From Sperchopsis tessellata (Eukaryota; Arthropoda; Insecta; Coleoptera; Hydrophilidae), in assembly GCA_033557685.1 (NCBI GenBank), contig JAWQRN010000135.1:1-36710 (forward strand): a DNA stretch of 36,710 bases, written 5' to 3'. Both the position numbers and the translations under genes were made by a program. The notes beneath the pieces are model-generated. The model was not told the origin of the DNA. It did not search any database and saw nothing but the letters and a program-made list of their open reading frames with translations. Numbering within the stretch: position 1 is the stretch's first letter; every line of letters starts with the position of its first letter. Positions 21,952-33,700 of this stretch are shown in pieces.

Positions 21952-24900
21952 TTATTTACTTTCATCAAACAGGCTTTCATGCTGTAATAAAATTGCTTCT
22001 AGTCCAAAGCTAGTCCAATTCGGAAGAAGATATCGGGCAAATATTTCTAAGCACTGAGGCTGATCTGGGAGATATTCTTCAAGAACCTCTAAAATAATTA
22101 TGTTACTTATAAAATACAATAAAAATTAAAAAAAGAGATAAATAGATTGCAGGGCTCTAGCCCCCATCTTCAGGACTTATGAATAAATATCAAAAAAAGG
22201 TTAAAGAAACAGACAACGATATAAAATAAGTACTAAAACAATTACACACTCAAATGCGGAACGTAAATGTCAAATTATTTTTAAGAAATTAAAATAAGAT
22301 ATTTGGACAACTTTTGTTTAATTTCAAGACTACTTGCAACGAAAGCCCAACTATGTTATTGAAAAAATTAAGTATAGTTAGACACAACATTACTATTGGA
22401 CAATTCTGTGAAATATGATTAGTATTTCCATCCACTTTCTGTACAATATTTTTTGTAGGTGCAGTCACAGTCAGATAGATGCAGAGAAGTTTGTTTTATG
22501 TGTGCCTAATCCAAACAATGGTCCTGTAGTAGTACTTCGAATGTTTTAGTGTATCTCTTTCTAGCCCAAATAGTTGTGGTTGCTCTGTCTGGGCGGCTAA
22601 CTGCCACAAAGAATCTATCAGGCTGTAACGTAGATTTTGATTTAAGCAAAAAAATGATTTGAGTAAACTCACCTAATAAAGGGGGCTTGTGGGAATGTAG
22701 TGCACTCGGAACACTTGCTATTATTTTTCCATCGTGAAACTTTTCAATAATACCGTTATTTCGAGACCCAAAAATAATTTGCTCAAAGGGCTGTTTCCCA
22801 GGAGGATCTGAAAAACTGCAAATTGGTTCGCCACTCAAAGTTATCTGAAATGTAGAAAACAAAAAATTATTTATTATATTTATAAACAAAAAGAAAATGT
22901 ATGCTAGTGTAACACAAAAATGAATAGACTAGTAGGATATTACATGGGACACTGCGGCATGGAAGATTCTTAAACTCATTATTACCCCCTTCAGGATTAC
23001 TTTTCTTTAATCAGTGTATTTTCAAAAATTACACTTCTGACTCGCTGTCTAATATCAAGGTAGGTAATTTTCAGTTCAATGAGAGTTATTTAGAGAACTA
23101 ATTTAAATTGGAGATATTATGGAAAAGAACTAATTCAGGTAGATGTTATGGAAATAAATTCAGGATTTAGTGATCCACTAACTTACCATTACCAACCTCG
23201 TATATTCATAGAAGTCGTGAAAGCAAACAAAATAATCACAAAAAATCTACTGGTAAAGCCATCCTATGGAGTTCGACGCTGAACACTCGATATCATTCGG
23301 TCATACATGAAAAACGGAATGTCAGAGGTTATCACCACTACATCATTAAAGGTAACACAGACAATCATTAGCTCCATTGAGCAAAGTATACAACCGAGGC
23401 CAATGTGGGAATCGCTATACGTTTGATACTGAGATGGATGTCTAATGTCAAGTAGTAAAGGATCTTAACAATATGGGAAAAGAGTATAGAAAACTAAGTT
23501 TGCCATTTAAAGTGAAAAAAACTGCTGACTTTTAAGGGCAGAAAATGCAGACAGACTTAGTGTTCACGAACACCATACCAACTTGTCAGAACACCAAATT
23601 CCTGGGATTGGTTTTTGACAAAAAACAAAATAGAAAATAACCAGAAGACGTAAAATCATTACCAGTGAAACAATTTTGATGTTGATAGAGGAAGCGATAC
23701 TGAAGCTACCCCATTTTAGCTTATTATTTATTTGTTAATTTGATACCTTTTTACAAGTGCCCATTAAACCAAAAATCTTTATACTGCACGTCTACTTATG
23801 ATAGGCTTGATCTTATCAAATTTCTTGTAAACAGGAATTTCCTTTCTTTTTTACAAACCTACAACCCAGAAAATATTAATGTTTTCGTACTATTTCTAAT
23901 TTAAACCGTCATATTTTGGAGACAAATTAACAAATATATGAATCTCAATAAATCTATATAGGTATAAATAATGGTATATTTCTTTTGAAACATGTGTTTA
24001 CATTTTTATAAACAGGTAAAAAGGTTTTGAGAAACTGAAATAATTGAATTTTAAAAATTGTTTATTCTGATAAGTTTTTATTATTAAATTTTAAAAATAT
24101 TATAATTACTGCTATTAGAAGTATACTTAGAAACTGGACAGGAGATACGGAACTACTACAAAAAATGTTTACCTTCATCCAATACCATTTTCCTAAAACT
24201 TTTAGACCCCATTTTGGAAAAATGTCTTCCACTAATGCTTGCAAATGTTGTTGTGAATTAGTACACCAGACTACAACCAAACCATTACTACTTAACAAAT
24301 TTTCAATGGGCACATTTTTAAGGTCCTCGTTGTACATCATCTTATAAGCATTGTTTGATGCAGCATTTTTTCTTCTAATATACTTATTCCACCATGGCGG
24401 ATCGAGTACAATCAAATCAAATTGACTCTCATTTAAATAGGAGTTTATTTCTGCAACATCTTTACAATAAAACTTGCAATTTTTTGGAAAAAAATATTTA
24501 TCAGTTCCAATTGTAGTTACAATTGAATTTTCTTTGTTTTCTCCAAAAGCATTTGATATTATGTTTTTCTTTGACAGGTCGTAAATTTGCTGCGCTAACT
24601 CTAATGCTTTTTGGTTTTTTTCTGAAGGATCCTCAGTTTGCTGTAATAATCCTTTAGCTTCGAACTTAGTCTTAAGGACATAATAGTTTTCTCTTACATG
24701 TTTTACCTGAAAAATGGGATACATTAATTAACAGTTAGGAATTTTATTTGTTATTCACTATTAATAAAAAATATTACTATTTTACAATGTTTCTACAATA
24801 AATTGCACTATTTTGAAGGGCAATTTTTTATTTATTGGTAATGCAAAAATAAAAAATCTAGAGGAGGCAATTTACAAACATAATAGCCCCTGATTCTGGG

Positions 24901-25684
24901 GAATATGAGAAAAATAATTACTGTTTTTGTGTGATTTAAAGTAGCTTTATTTCTGCATCAATGGCTAACCACCAATACCAGAGATTTAAACTACCACACC
25001 TGAAAATTTTTACCATACTATTTTATGCTCCTCACGGAAAGTAACCCAAACATAGTCGTCTTTTTCAAATCACAAAAAGACACCAGCAACATTAAGGACT
25101 TAAAGCAGGAACTCCGCAGATCGCCAATCAACTGTGAACTTTAACACATACGTGGATCTTTGTAGACTATATTAAGACCACAATCTCAATAAAAAGTTAT
25201 GAGCATGTAATCAAAGAGGAAAGTCAATCCACCTAATTGTTTTCGACAGACCTGTGGCTACAGATATGCATATACATTTTGCATTTGGTAATATTGAAAA
25301 ATTATCAACACCTACAAAATTATGATTTTAATGTATATGGTAAAACGCCTTGCCTGTTATGGCAGAAGAACTACCACTTGTCAAACAGCTGGAAGATATT
25401 AACAATTATTTAAATCATTGAATGGTACAAAAACACAAAATAAAATACAAATTATCTACCACTTTAATTAAGTCAACAAACTGTTGCTCCTGATCATTCC
25501 GTTTTCTCTTGCGGCTCTTTATTTTGTTATTTTGCTTTTTGTAGGGACTTGATATAGCAAATAAACTACATTTATATTTGTAAGATTTTATGCATGCGTC
25601 TATTTCAATTTGACTGTATAAATCCTTTATAAAATTTGCATGTGATATAAGGTAACCAGTTTCAGATGCATACAGAACACTCAT
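21952..25684 (-). CDS. METTL4: METTL4, MT-A70 family adenine-N6 methyltransferase, four exons
   Basis: Family members transfer a methyl group from SAM to adenine N6; METTL4 is reported to make internal m6Am on U2 snRNA, and 6mA on DNA is debated. Exons in transcript order: 25684-25460, 24706-24173, 22844-22673, 22088-21952 (stop included), giving 355 residues (human about 472). The start Met opens MSVLYASETGYLISHANFIK, which parallels the start of human METTL4; the in-frame Met 18 codons upstream lacks that similarity. A basic KSRKRKR patch near residue 60 could be a nuclear signal. The catalytic motif is DPPW at 177-180 within FDLIVLDPPWWNKYIRR. LVVVWCTNSQQHL, GKWYWMK, IASVPSALHSHKPPLLEVL and CLEIFARYLLPNWTSFG follow. 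The end of the last motif is FGLE where human has WGNE. Shorter chiefly in the N-terminal and linker parts. Confidence 0.93.
22089..22672 (-). other. METTL4 intron 3
   Basis: Minus-strand donor GTGAGT after CCTTTATTAG and acceptor TATTTTAG before AGGTTCTT, phase 1. The intron contains at 22139-22180 a copy of the motif AGCCCCCATCTTCAGGACTT, related to a segment in GALE intron 2. Confidence 0.8.
22139..22260. repeat. Repeat fragment sharing CATCTTCAGGAC with GALE intron 2
   Basis: AGATTGCAGGGCTCTAGCCC followed by CCATCTTCAGGACTT resembles GGCATCGAGCCTCATCTTCAGGACAA at 10767-10792. The flanks diverge soon after, so only a short core is common. The family is not identified. Confidence 0.35.
22845..24172 (-). 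other. METTL4 intron 2 with a LINE remnant
   Basis: Donor GTAAAC after ATGAAG, acceptor TACATTTCAG before ATAACTTTG, phase 0. The middle (about 23220-23680) holds a broken LINE piece. Positions 23110-23163 contain an imperfect tandem repeat built on GATRTTATGGAAA and AAATTCAGG. Confidence 0.8.
23220..23680 (+). mobile_element. Jockey/R1-like LINE fragment, very degenerate
   Basis: Plus-strand frames read RSYMKNGMSEVITTTSLKV (23300-23350, like the region ahead of the PQG motif). After breaks they read LNNMGKEYRKLSLPFKVKKT and PTCQNTKFLGLVFDKKQN (23580-23630), where I--V-FLGL-FD-KL is characteristic of the segment after the RT catalytic box. The catalytic YADD itself is not readable. It lies antisense to METTL4 within intron 2. 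Confidence 0.45.
24707..25459 (-). other. METTL4 intron 1
   Basis: The most likely donor is GTAGAT after AAAGTG; a GTGGTA donor three bases earlier would also be in phase. The acceptor is TTTTTCAG before GTAAAACATG. Phase 0. It contains a possible but unconvincing LINE-like scrap near 25020-25290. Confidence 0.75.
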
Positions 25685-26124
25685 TGTAGATTTGAGTACC
25701 ATAAATACGTTTAAATAACAATTATAATTATATATCATGTGACAATTATATATCTACACATAATTCAGTGTTTTTGTAGAACTGTATGTTTGCATTAAAT
25801 TTGCGCATAACCTCAATATAAAGTCGAATTATACCCATAATGCATCTCTTGAAAATTCAAATTTGTAAATTTCCCGCAGTTGAAGGTGTGACGTGAATAG
25901 TGAAGAATAACATTTTTTTTTTTAAATAAGGGTATTGAGAATTGTAACTAGATTAAATATATCTAACAATGTTTTTCTAATATTTATAAAAGTTATTTGG
26001 CAGATGTACATCCCTCGATGCACTCCACGTTACACTAATCACTGAATTCATGTGATGGATTACGCTTAGAACTGACTTCCAGTCACTGCACTGTCACCGC
26101 ACCAACTCAAACGGTTTCAGTCTA

Positions 26125-26490
26125 TTCAGACATCAAACAAGCCATTGTTGTCGAGCAGTACGAGCATCTCGACGTTTCCGTGGGGTTTCTAATTTTTTCT
26201 GGTGTTTGCATGCAAACCTTTTGATCTCTTCTTCGACCATAGGCACCTTCAGGTCTCGATGGATATCCTAGTTGCGGATGTACCATATCGCATTGACGAT
26301 ACTGCGCAGTACTTTGTTCTGGAACGTCTGGATGACTTTGATGTTGCATTTCTTGGTGCATCCCCATAGTTGGATGCCGTAAGTCCACACAGGTTCCAGA
26401 ACTTGCTTATAGAGAAGCAATTTGTTGCTTATTGTGAACTCAGAGTATCGCCCAAAGAGCCAATGCATTTGCCTGAATTTAAAATTGAAA
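26125..26490 (-). mobile_element. Jockey LINE ORF2 C-terminal fragment
   Basis: The minus strand reads FRQMHWLFGRYSEFTISNKL, LLYKQVLEPVWTYGIQLWGC, NIKVIQTFQNKVLRSIVNAI and WYIRN. After one frame change it continues DIHRDLKVPMVEEEIKRFAC and ends near 26125. This is the characteristic Jockey ending (KLLLYK--LKPIWTYGIQLWG, then FQ-K-LR-I-NAPWY--N--IH-DL). Only this tail is left, as expected of a 5'-truncated insertion. Confidence 0.85.
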
Positions 26491-26923
26491 GAAGAGTGAA
26501 GAATAACATGCATTTTTAAACTTTTTAACTAATAATTTCTAAAGAAACTAATAGTTTTGAGACCTAAGCGCTAACTTTCTTTCTATTATAAAGATATCGA
26601 TTTTAGAATTAGTTTATAATTGTATAAAATAAAAGACTAAGTTAGTATTTCAAAAAGTATAAAAACTAAATAAAAATGTTTTAATTTATTAAATGATTTA
26701 GCTTCATCTAGCTGTTAAAAAAGATATATAATTCAAATTGATTCCTCTTTTTAAACCAATATAGATCTAAATCTTCTACCGCAAATTGGATTTATATTTT
26801 ATATAAAAAAAAACACAACTAAGTAGATTATAGCAAATAAATATCATTCAAAATGAAAAGTTAAATAAAAAGATCACCATAATTATAAAGAAACTTATTA
26901 ACCGTTGGCCTATTTACGCAATT

Positions 26924-27217
26924 GTTAAATAGCCGTCTCGTTAATTTAGTGGCTTCTAGGCTACTAAGCGTGGGGTCTCGAGTTTGAGTCCCAAAGGCGC
27001 CCGGCTTTTTGGGATTAAGGAAAAGTCTTTGTAATGCTCGTCTTCCGGGAGTGACATAAAACTGTGGGTCCCGGGTATTGTAGGTAAATGAAAACCACAT
27101 GCACGTAAAATAACCCAATTCCAAGTGGATTGGATGCGTAAAATTTTCAGGTGTAGGAGCCAAATCCCTGGCTTCTGTGATTGGCCATAGCAGCGGAAAT
27201 AAGTAGACGTTAAATAG
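26924..27217 (+). repeat. SINE copy 4, the fullest copy, with candidate target duplication
   Basis: The tRNA-like head starts AGCCGTCTCGTTAATTTAGTGG (A-box region), with GGCTACTAAGCGTGGGGTCT and a B-box-like GAGTTTGAGTCCC. The body carries CATAAAACTGTGGGTCCCGG and CCACATGCACGTAAAATAAC. The tail carries GCGTAAAATTTTCAGGTG, GGCCATAGCAGCGGAAATAA and GTAGAC. GTTAAATAG occurs at both edges (26924-26932 and 27209-27217), a possible 9-bp target duplication. The same word could belong to the SINE 3' end, so this is uncertain. Open frames on the minus strand across it are not genes. Confidence 0.8.
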
Positions 27218-27623
27218 CAATTGTCAAAATCTGTCACTAAGGATTAAACATTTATAATAAGGGTTATTTAACATACACGCGGTTTTAAACATCTACAATA
27301 CACACATACAGTTTATTTTTATAAAAACCATCATACTTGGTAGAATGGAGCCAACGACCTTATATAAAAGCCAAATACATTTGAACTACTCAAATTAAAG
27401 TATAATATAAATAAATAATTAAAATACTACTTAGCCTATTTGAAATTATTCTGTACTAAACATCAATGAGATATTTATTACCTTGAGCTATTACCCATAA
27501 TCAAAAATAGTAACATGCTTTTACCATTGAAGAAGAATATTAATTTTACGAGTACTACCCTTCTTTGTAAATAATGCAACTTCACTCTAGTATTGTGACA
27601 TGTGAAATTGACACGGACAGGTT

Positions 27624-27749
27624 ATGTTATTTAAATTATGTACTAATTTTTTAAAACAAAATATCATTAATTCAGGTGTGTATATCATATTTTCTTACAA
27701 AAATTTTAAGAAATATAATTAATTTCTTCCAGCTTATTTTATAAGAAAT
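27624..27749 (+). CDS. PUS1: Upstream coding exon of PUS1 (predicted mitochondrial isoform)
   Basis: An ATG at 27624 starts MLFKLCTNFLKQNIINS, ending on the first base of a codon at 27675 (TTCAG). Splicing of a 57-nt intron (27676 GTGTGT to 27732 TTCCAG) completes Ala and continues YFIRN into the Met at 27750, in frame. The 23 added residues contain Lys and Arg, several hydrophobic residues and no Asp or Glu, as expected for a mitochondrial targeting helix. Without splicing the frame meets a stop inside the intron. Animal PUS1 is known to have a mitochondrial and a nuclear form, which fits. No transcript evidence is available, so this remains a prediction. Confidence 0.6.
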
Positions 27750-30700
27750 ATGAGTAGTGACAAAATGCCCATACGTAAAGCAAGATATGATGGACGAACG
27801 AAGAAGAGACAGTGGGAAGAACGCAGAACTGATAAAGGGGAAAGCTTTGACATAAAGAAAACTAAAACTGATGGATTTGAAAGAATTAAGCGTAAGAAAT
27901 ATGCTATGCTGCTTGGTTATTCAGGCGTAGAATATTTTGGAATGCAGAGAAATCCTAATACCCGGACAATAGAAGAAGATTTGTTCAGTGCTTTATTAAA
28001 AACTAGTTATATAAATCAAGAAGCATATGATCAAATTCAAACTGTACAATTTCAAAGAGCAGCGCGCACAGATAAAGGGGTATCTGCAGCAAGACAAGTT
28101 GTCTCAATTAAGTTGCGTAAGATTTATAAAAATATTTTTTAAATTTCATTATGACTGAGATGTGTATTTTTAGCTGAAACTGTAGATGTAATGAAAATAA
28201 ATGAAGTTTTGCCACCAGTTATTCGAATATTTGAAATCAAAAGGGTAACTAAAGGATTTAACAGTAAATCTCAATGTGATGGACGTACATACATGTATAT
28301 GCTTCCAACAATATCATTCACAGGACATGATGAAAAATCTACTCAAGATAGTTATCGTTTAAGTGCAGAAAGATTAACAAAGATTAATAACCTGTTGAAG
28401 ATGTATGTAGGAACGAAAAATTTCCACAATTTTACGTCAAAGAAGAAGCCAAATGATCCAAGTGCAAATAGGTATATCATGTCTTTTACTTGTGAACCAC
28501 CTTTTATAAGGAAAGGAGTAGAATTTGCAATTCTCAAAGTAAAAGGTGAGTATCAATTTACATATTGATATAAACAAATAATTGTGTCTCAGATTTTGCA
28601 ATGTTGTGGAATCAAAATTAGACGATAGACTATGCAATCCAAAAACAATCACCAACCTTTTTTATATCATTAAAAAATCATTACACGATCTTCAACCTGT
28701 GACAAGCGTATTGTTTTCTTTATTATTTTTTTTTAAAATTCAAGATGTGTACCATGGCCTATTAAATCCAGGCAAAGCTACGTCAAATGTGATCCAAATT
28801 TTGAATTTATTTTAAATCTATCGGTGAATCTTCAACCTGAGTACCATTAATTGGGGGCAATATACATTAATCATTTTTTCAAATATATTCCATTATTTGC
28901 TAGTATATAAAAAATAATTAAGACAAAATAGTTATGTAATTTACCTATTCGACTAAGTTTAAGGTATTAAGTTAGGTAATGGAAGTCCCGGTGAATACAA
29001 ATTTTGCTCAATCCTTTAACTTAGGTAAAATTTCACTGCCATATGACTGAAATGGCCATAATATATGGTAATCATGTATACTATAGTTTTTGTGTTTCTA
29101 TGGATAATTTTAACCGCAAACCAAGTATGCTTCCTTGATGAGAGTTATTCTTGTACATATACAGACAGTATTATTTAGCATTATGTTTAATTACAATTTT
29201 TTTATGTATTTCTAGGCCTTAATCTTAACCTTTTCAATGTCTCTTGGCTCTTCATATATGTTTATAATAGTAGTAAACGCTCTAGTCATTATAGAGCATC
29301 TACACTGCCATTTTCCTAGGTTTCCTACTAGTGGAAATAGAATGGGCAATAATCAATTTCCTTGTTTTAATAGAAAAGGTATTTATACATATATACAAAC
29401 AACTCCTACTCAGTGTACGGGGGGTGCATCTTGATCTTTTATTCAAGATTATGCAATTAGTGGATTGGAGTCAAACAATAACCCAGTAATTACAGGGGAT
29501 CCCATAATTAAAGTTGGTAAGATTCTATACATAAGTGACCATCAAAATAAGCAGGCATCTCAGTTGATAGCGCATTATGGTGAAAATTTCCATATTGAAT
29601 GTGCAGGGAATCCTGGCATATCAGTACAGAATATCAGTATAAAGTTCAAAGACAAAAATCACTTTGGTAGGAATGATCATATTATATTACAGGTTGGAGC
29701 AAATGCGACAAATCGACAGTTGGCTGGGTATTATTTGATGTCGGTTCTGCAGTGATGTTCCACAACTAATGTCTATTTGCTTCCTGTAATTAGAAATAAG
29801 GCTCTTAATGAGAAAATGCTGAAGAGGCATTTTAAATTGCTGGCTGATAATTGCTTAGAATCTGACAATGTATTTGTTATAAGAATGGATAAGGGAAGAA
29901 ACCGTATATCTGATTGCAATTGATTGTGTCAAATATGATAAATATAGTTAGAAAAGTAAATGTACCTAAAGAAAAAACATTTTCTGAAGGTAAGAGGTCT
30001 TTTTCAACTAAAGGAGGTCTTAGGTAGTCAACTATTAGTGAGTGTTTTAGAAAATTTTTTTTCAAAACCAGCATCGTCAGGATTTTGTAAAGAAAAAATT
30101 TCAGCGGCAGCGCAGTCCTAGCAGATGGTACAACAGCAGAACATATTGATAAAGACAATCCAGTAAATATTGAGTCTGAATTGAGAATAATGCACTAGAA
30201 CATGCTAGGAATTTTAAACAAGTGTAGCGAACTGGATGTTTACTTATCGGAATTGGGAGTGGATGTATTGTGTGTAACAATTCCAATGCTAGGATATTTA
30301 TCTAGTGCAATATTTTACAGAACTCAATCCCATACAGGTGGTGTTGCGATTTTGACCAAATCAGATCTGAATGTTGAAAAAATATCATACATTGAGAATT
30401 ATTGTTCAGTGAGGGACTTTGAATGTGTCAGTATTCCGTTATTGTATCATGATATTGTGATTTTGGCAATTTATAAATCCCCACTAGGAGATATAAATGT
30501 ATTTATTGATGCCTTGTTTGTGGTCTTGGGAAAGTTAACAAAGCGTACAGCTTGTAAAATAGTTCTAACTGATGATCTGAGTACTGATTTTTTGTTGGAG
30601 TCAAGAGTAAGGTCCCAGTTATCGGTAGTGCTAAGTGGTTTCAATTTAAACCCTTTAATTAATGAACCAACACGAATTAGTAGGATGTCTCGCACGGCTA

Positions 30701-33700
30701 TTAATTATATAATTGTTAATACTGGTCTTTTGTACTAGTATTGATGTAATGTTAAAGTTAATTATATGGGTCTGTCAGATCAGTCTGATCAAATTGTTAC
30801 ATTTACTGGAGACTCGTACAGCTGTAAGAAGGACCCAACATATGTTTGGAAGTACTCTTTCTCAGACCTAAATATGTCAGAAATGGTGAAAAATTTGGAA
30901 GAATGAAATGATGTATATAGTGTTAATTGTGTGCATGAGAAAATTTGCAAATAACTGTGTAACTAAATCGTGGATTACACCAAAAATCAGAATGGACAGT
31001 CTATATTTAAGGTTGTTATACAGAGAAAAACTGGAAACTCAGTCTGTTGATTTGGACAATATTTATAAAAATACTAGAACTCAGCATCGTATAAATATTA
31101 AGAGAGCAAAAAAGTATTATTATGGAAGCAGGATTATAAATTCTGATAATAAGTGTAGGGTTATATAGCGAACAGCTAAGGATGTTACTAATCAAAAACG
31201 TGAAGTCAGAAGCATTAATTTGTGGAGAATGGAGAAATTATTGACAATGCCAATGAAGTGGCAAATATATTTCCTGAATATTTTGCCAATAGTGCCAATG
31301 ATACTATAAAATTTAAAATCAGTAATAGAGTGTTACTGCCAACACAAATGAATTGCCAGAGCATATTCTTAGATCCTATTACTGTTAAGGAATTGGAGAG
31401 TATTGTTCATTCTTTCAAGAATAAAAAATCCACTGAGTATGACTTGATACCTATTACAGTAATAAAGAGGTGTTTTGCTGTTATAGGAGATGTCATGGTA
31501 TATATATATTAAACCATTCTTTTGAAACGGGATTGATGTCAAGAGTTATATACCGGTATCTTTATTGACTTGTATCTCCAAGATTCTTGAAAAGGCAATG
31601 TATAAGAGAGTCTATAATTTTTTTTCTAAATAGAATGCATTATCGGGATCACAACATGGTTTCAGACCGGGTCATTCTACATGTTCTGCTGCTGTTGCTT
31701 TGTTTGAGTGTATTTTGAGGAGTATGGATGGAGGAGATACGGCTTTAGGCCTAATGTTTGATCTTACAAAAACTTTTGAAATGGTTGATCATAGTCTTTT
31801 ACTTTGGAAAATAAATGCTATGAGTGTGAGAGGCATTGTATTCAACTGGATGCAATCTTATCTCATAAATATAAAAATGGTAGTAAGCATTGCAATTGAG
31901 TATCTTGTAGTGAGGGTTGTTCCTCAGAGTAGTGTTCTTGGGCCGCTGCTGTTTTTAATTTATTGTAATGATCTGCCGTTAGCCATCGAAGAGGGTCAAA
32001 TGGTTAAACTTGCTGATGAAATCTCGTTGGTTCTGACGGATGGTACTACGATTGAAGTCGAAATGAAAGCAAATGCGGCTGCAAAGAATTTTTCAGACTG
32101 GTGTTACAACAACGGTTTAGTTTTAAATGTGGAGAAAACATCATACATAGCTTTCAGAAAGCACTGACAAGAGTATGAGGCTTCTATTGATATAGATGCA
32201 TCCCATATTGTTAAAAGTACGGTTTTGAGATTTTTGGTTGTGTATGTTGATGAGTGTATCAAATGGTTTAACCATATCAATGAGGTATGAAAAAATTAAA
32301 TAAAATATATTATGTATTAAAGAGCCTAAAAGATGTTGTGTCAAGAGAAGTACTGATGGTGGTATATTATAGTTTAGCGTTTTTATACATCAAGTATAAT
32401 ATTTTACTGTTTGCCAGGCTATTGATTCTAGAAGAATTTTGTATGTCAGAAAAGTCTATTGCGACTGATTTTGATCTGACTTGGAGACAATCCTGTAAGG
32501 ACACTTTCAAGAATAAAAAGATATTAACATTTGTTTGCATATACTTATATGAGAGTGCTGTGTTTGTGAAAAGCAACATGAATAATATGACTTTACAAGG
32601 TGATTTTGTTTTGGTTGTTGCAGTCCATTATCGTAATACTAGGCAGCGTTCACAATTGTACATTCAAAGGTATAACACAAGTTATTATAGAAATATGCAA
32701 TATCCAATCTATGCAGCTAGTTATATATACATCAAATTGGCGATATTTCTAAGATCCTTCTCAGGACAAAAATTTAAGCAAATGCTTAAAAGTTATTTAT
32801 TAGATAAGTGTTACTATAATTTAAATGAATTTTTTGAAAATGTAGGCTAGTGTTATGAAGGGTGTGGTATGACTTAATGATGTAATTTGAGTATTATTGA
32901 TTATGTATTATATGACTTGCCATATCCATTTTACTATGTTAATGGTTTTGTTGGCTAATAAATTTCTTTACTTTGCTTTATCAGATATTTCTAAATGTTC
33001 ATATACCTTTATCTGCTTGTTATTGCTTTATTGGTGAATCTTTCCACAATCCGAATTTTTGTCAGTTGAGCAAAATTTTATATAACATGAACACTATTTT
33101 AGCAGATTGATGTTTTCGGGGACTGTTATCCATGACAAATCAAATGGATAGCCACTTTATTTGTTTAAATTGGCCATTTTGATACTTTTAACTGACGGAA
33201 AATAATTCAATGATTTATTTTTCAGTCTCTATACATTTTTTTTAAACCTTTTCCATTCAGTTCCTTACCATTTCATTGTGAATAAAACCGAAAGGGTTTA
33301 GTAAAAAGCAATAAATAAGCTACACAAAGTAACATTATTTTTGCAACATATGTAAAATAACTATAATTTATAATAACTTGACGACATCTTTTTCAAAGCC
33401 GTTTCATTAGCTCTCTGGCTAAGTACTAGGCTACTAAGCATGGGGTCTTGAGTTCGAGGCTCAGAGGGGGTTGGCTTTTAGTGATTAGAGAAAAGTTTGT
33501 GGTACTTGCCTTCTGGGAAAAACATAAAACTGTGGTCCCATCTATTGTAGGTAAATGAAAACCACGTGCACATTAAAGAACCCAATTCCAGTTTGGAACA
33601 CTGGATGAAAATATTTCGAAATACTTTTCTTTGTTTCCAAAATCAATGAATCTTTGTATGAATTCTTTGTGCAAGTTTATTAAAATATTTATATATTTTT

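Larger units (their letters stand above)
25685..27623. promoter_or_regulatory. Divergent METTL4-PUS1 spacer
   Basis: About 1.9 kb separates the METTL4 start codon (minus) from the upstream PUS1 ATG (plus). Promoters for both genes should be within it, but no TATA box, initiator or other element can be singled out. A Jockey LINE tail (26125-26490) and a SINE (26931-27217) occupy the middle, so each promoter is probably close to its own gene. Confidence 0.4.
29235..32983 (+). mobile_element. CR1-like LINE, nearly full length but broken
   Basis: It contains an ORF1 with an SGNH-type domain, an ORF2 with AP-type endonuclease and reverse transcriptase, and a 3' tail with AATAAA at 32957 followed by TTTCTTTACTTTGCTTTATC. 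The 5' boundary is not certain; 29235 is where reading frames begin to look coding. It lies in sense orientation within the PUS1 intron. The many stops and frame changes show it is inactive and not very young. Confidence 0.85.

Noticed and set aside
24165..24347. Plus-strand open frame of 60 codons
   Set aside because: Antisense shadow of METTL4 exon 2.
25020..25290. Possible LINE scrap in METTL4 intron 1 (SNIKDLKQELRRSP)
   Set aside because: Too short and without a diagnostic motif to support a call.
26861..27237. Minus-strand open frames of 119 and 93 codons
   Set aside because: They lie across SINE copy 4 in antisense and share no similarity with proteins I know.
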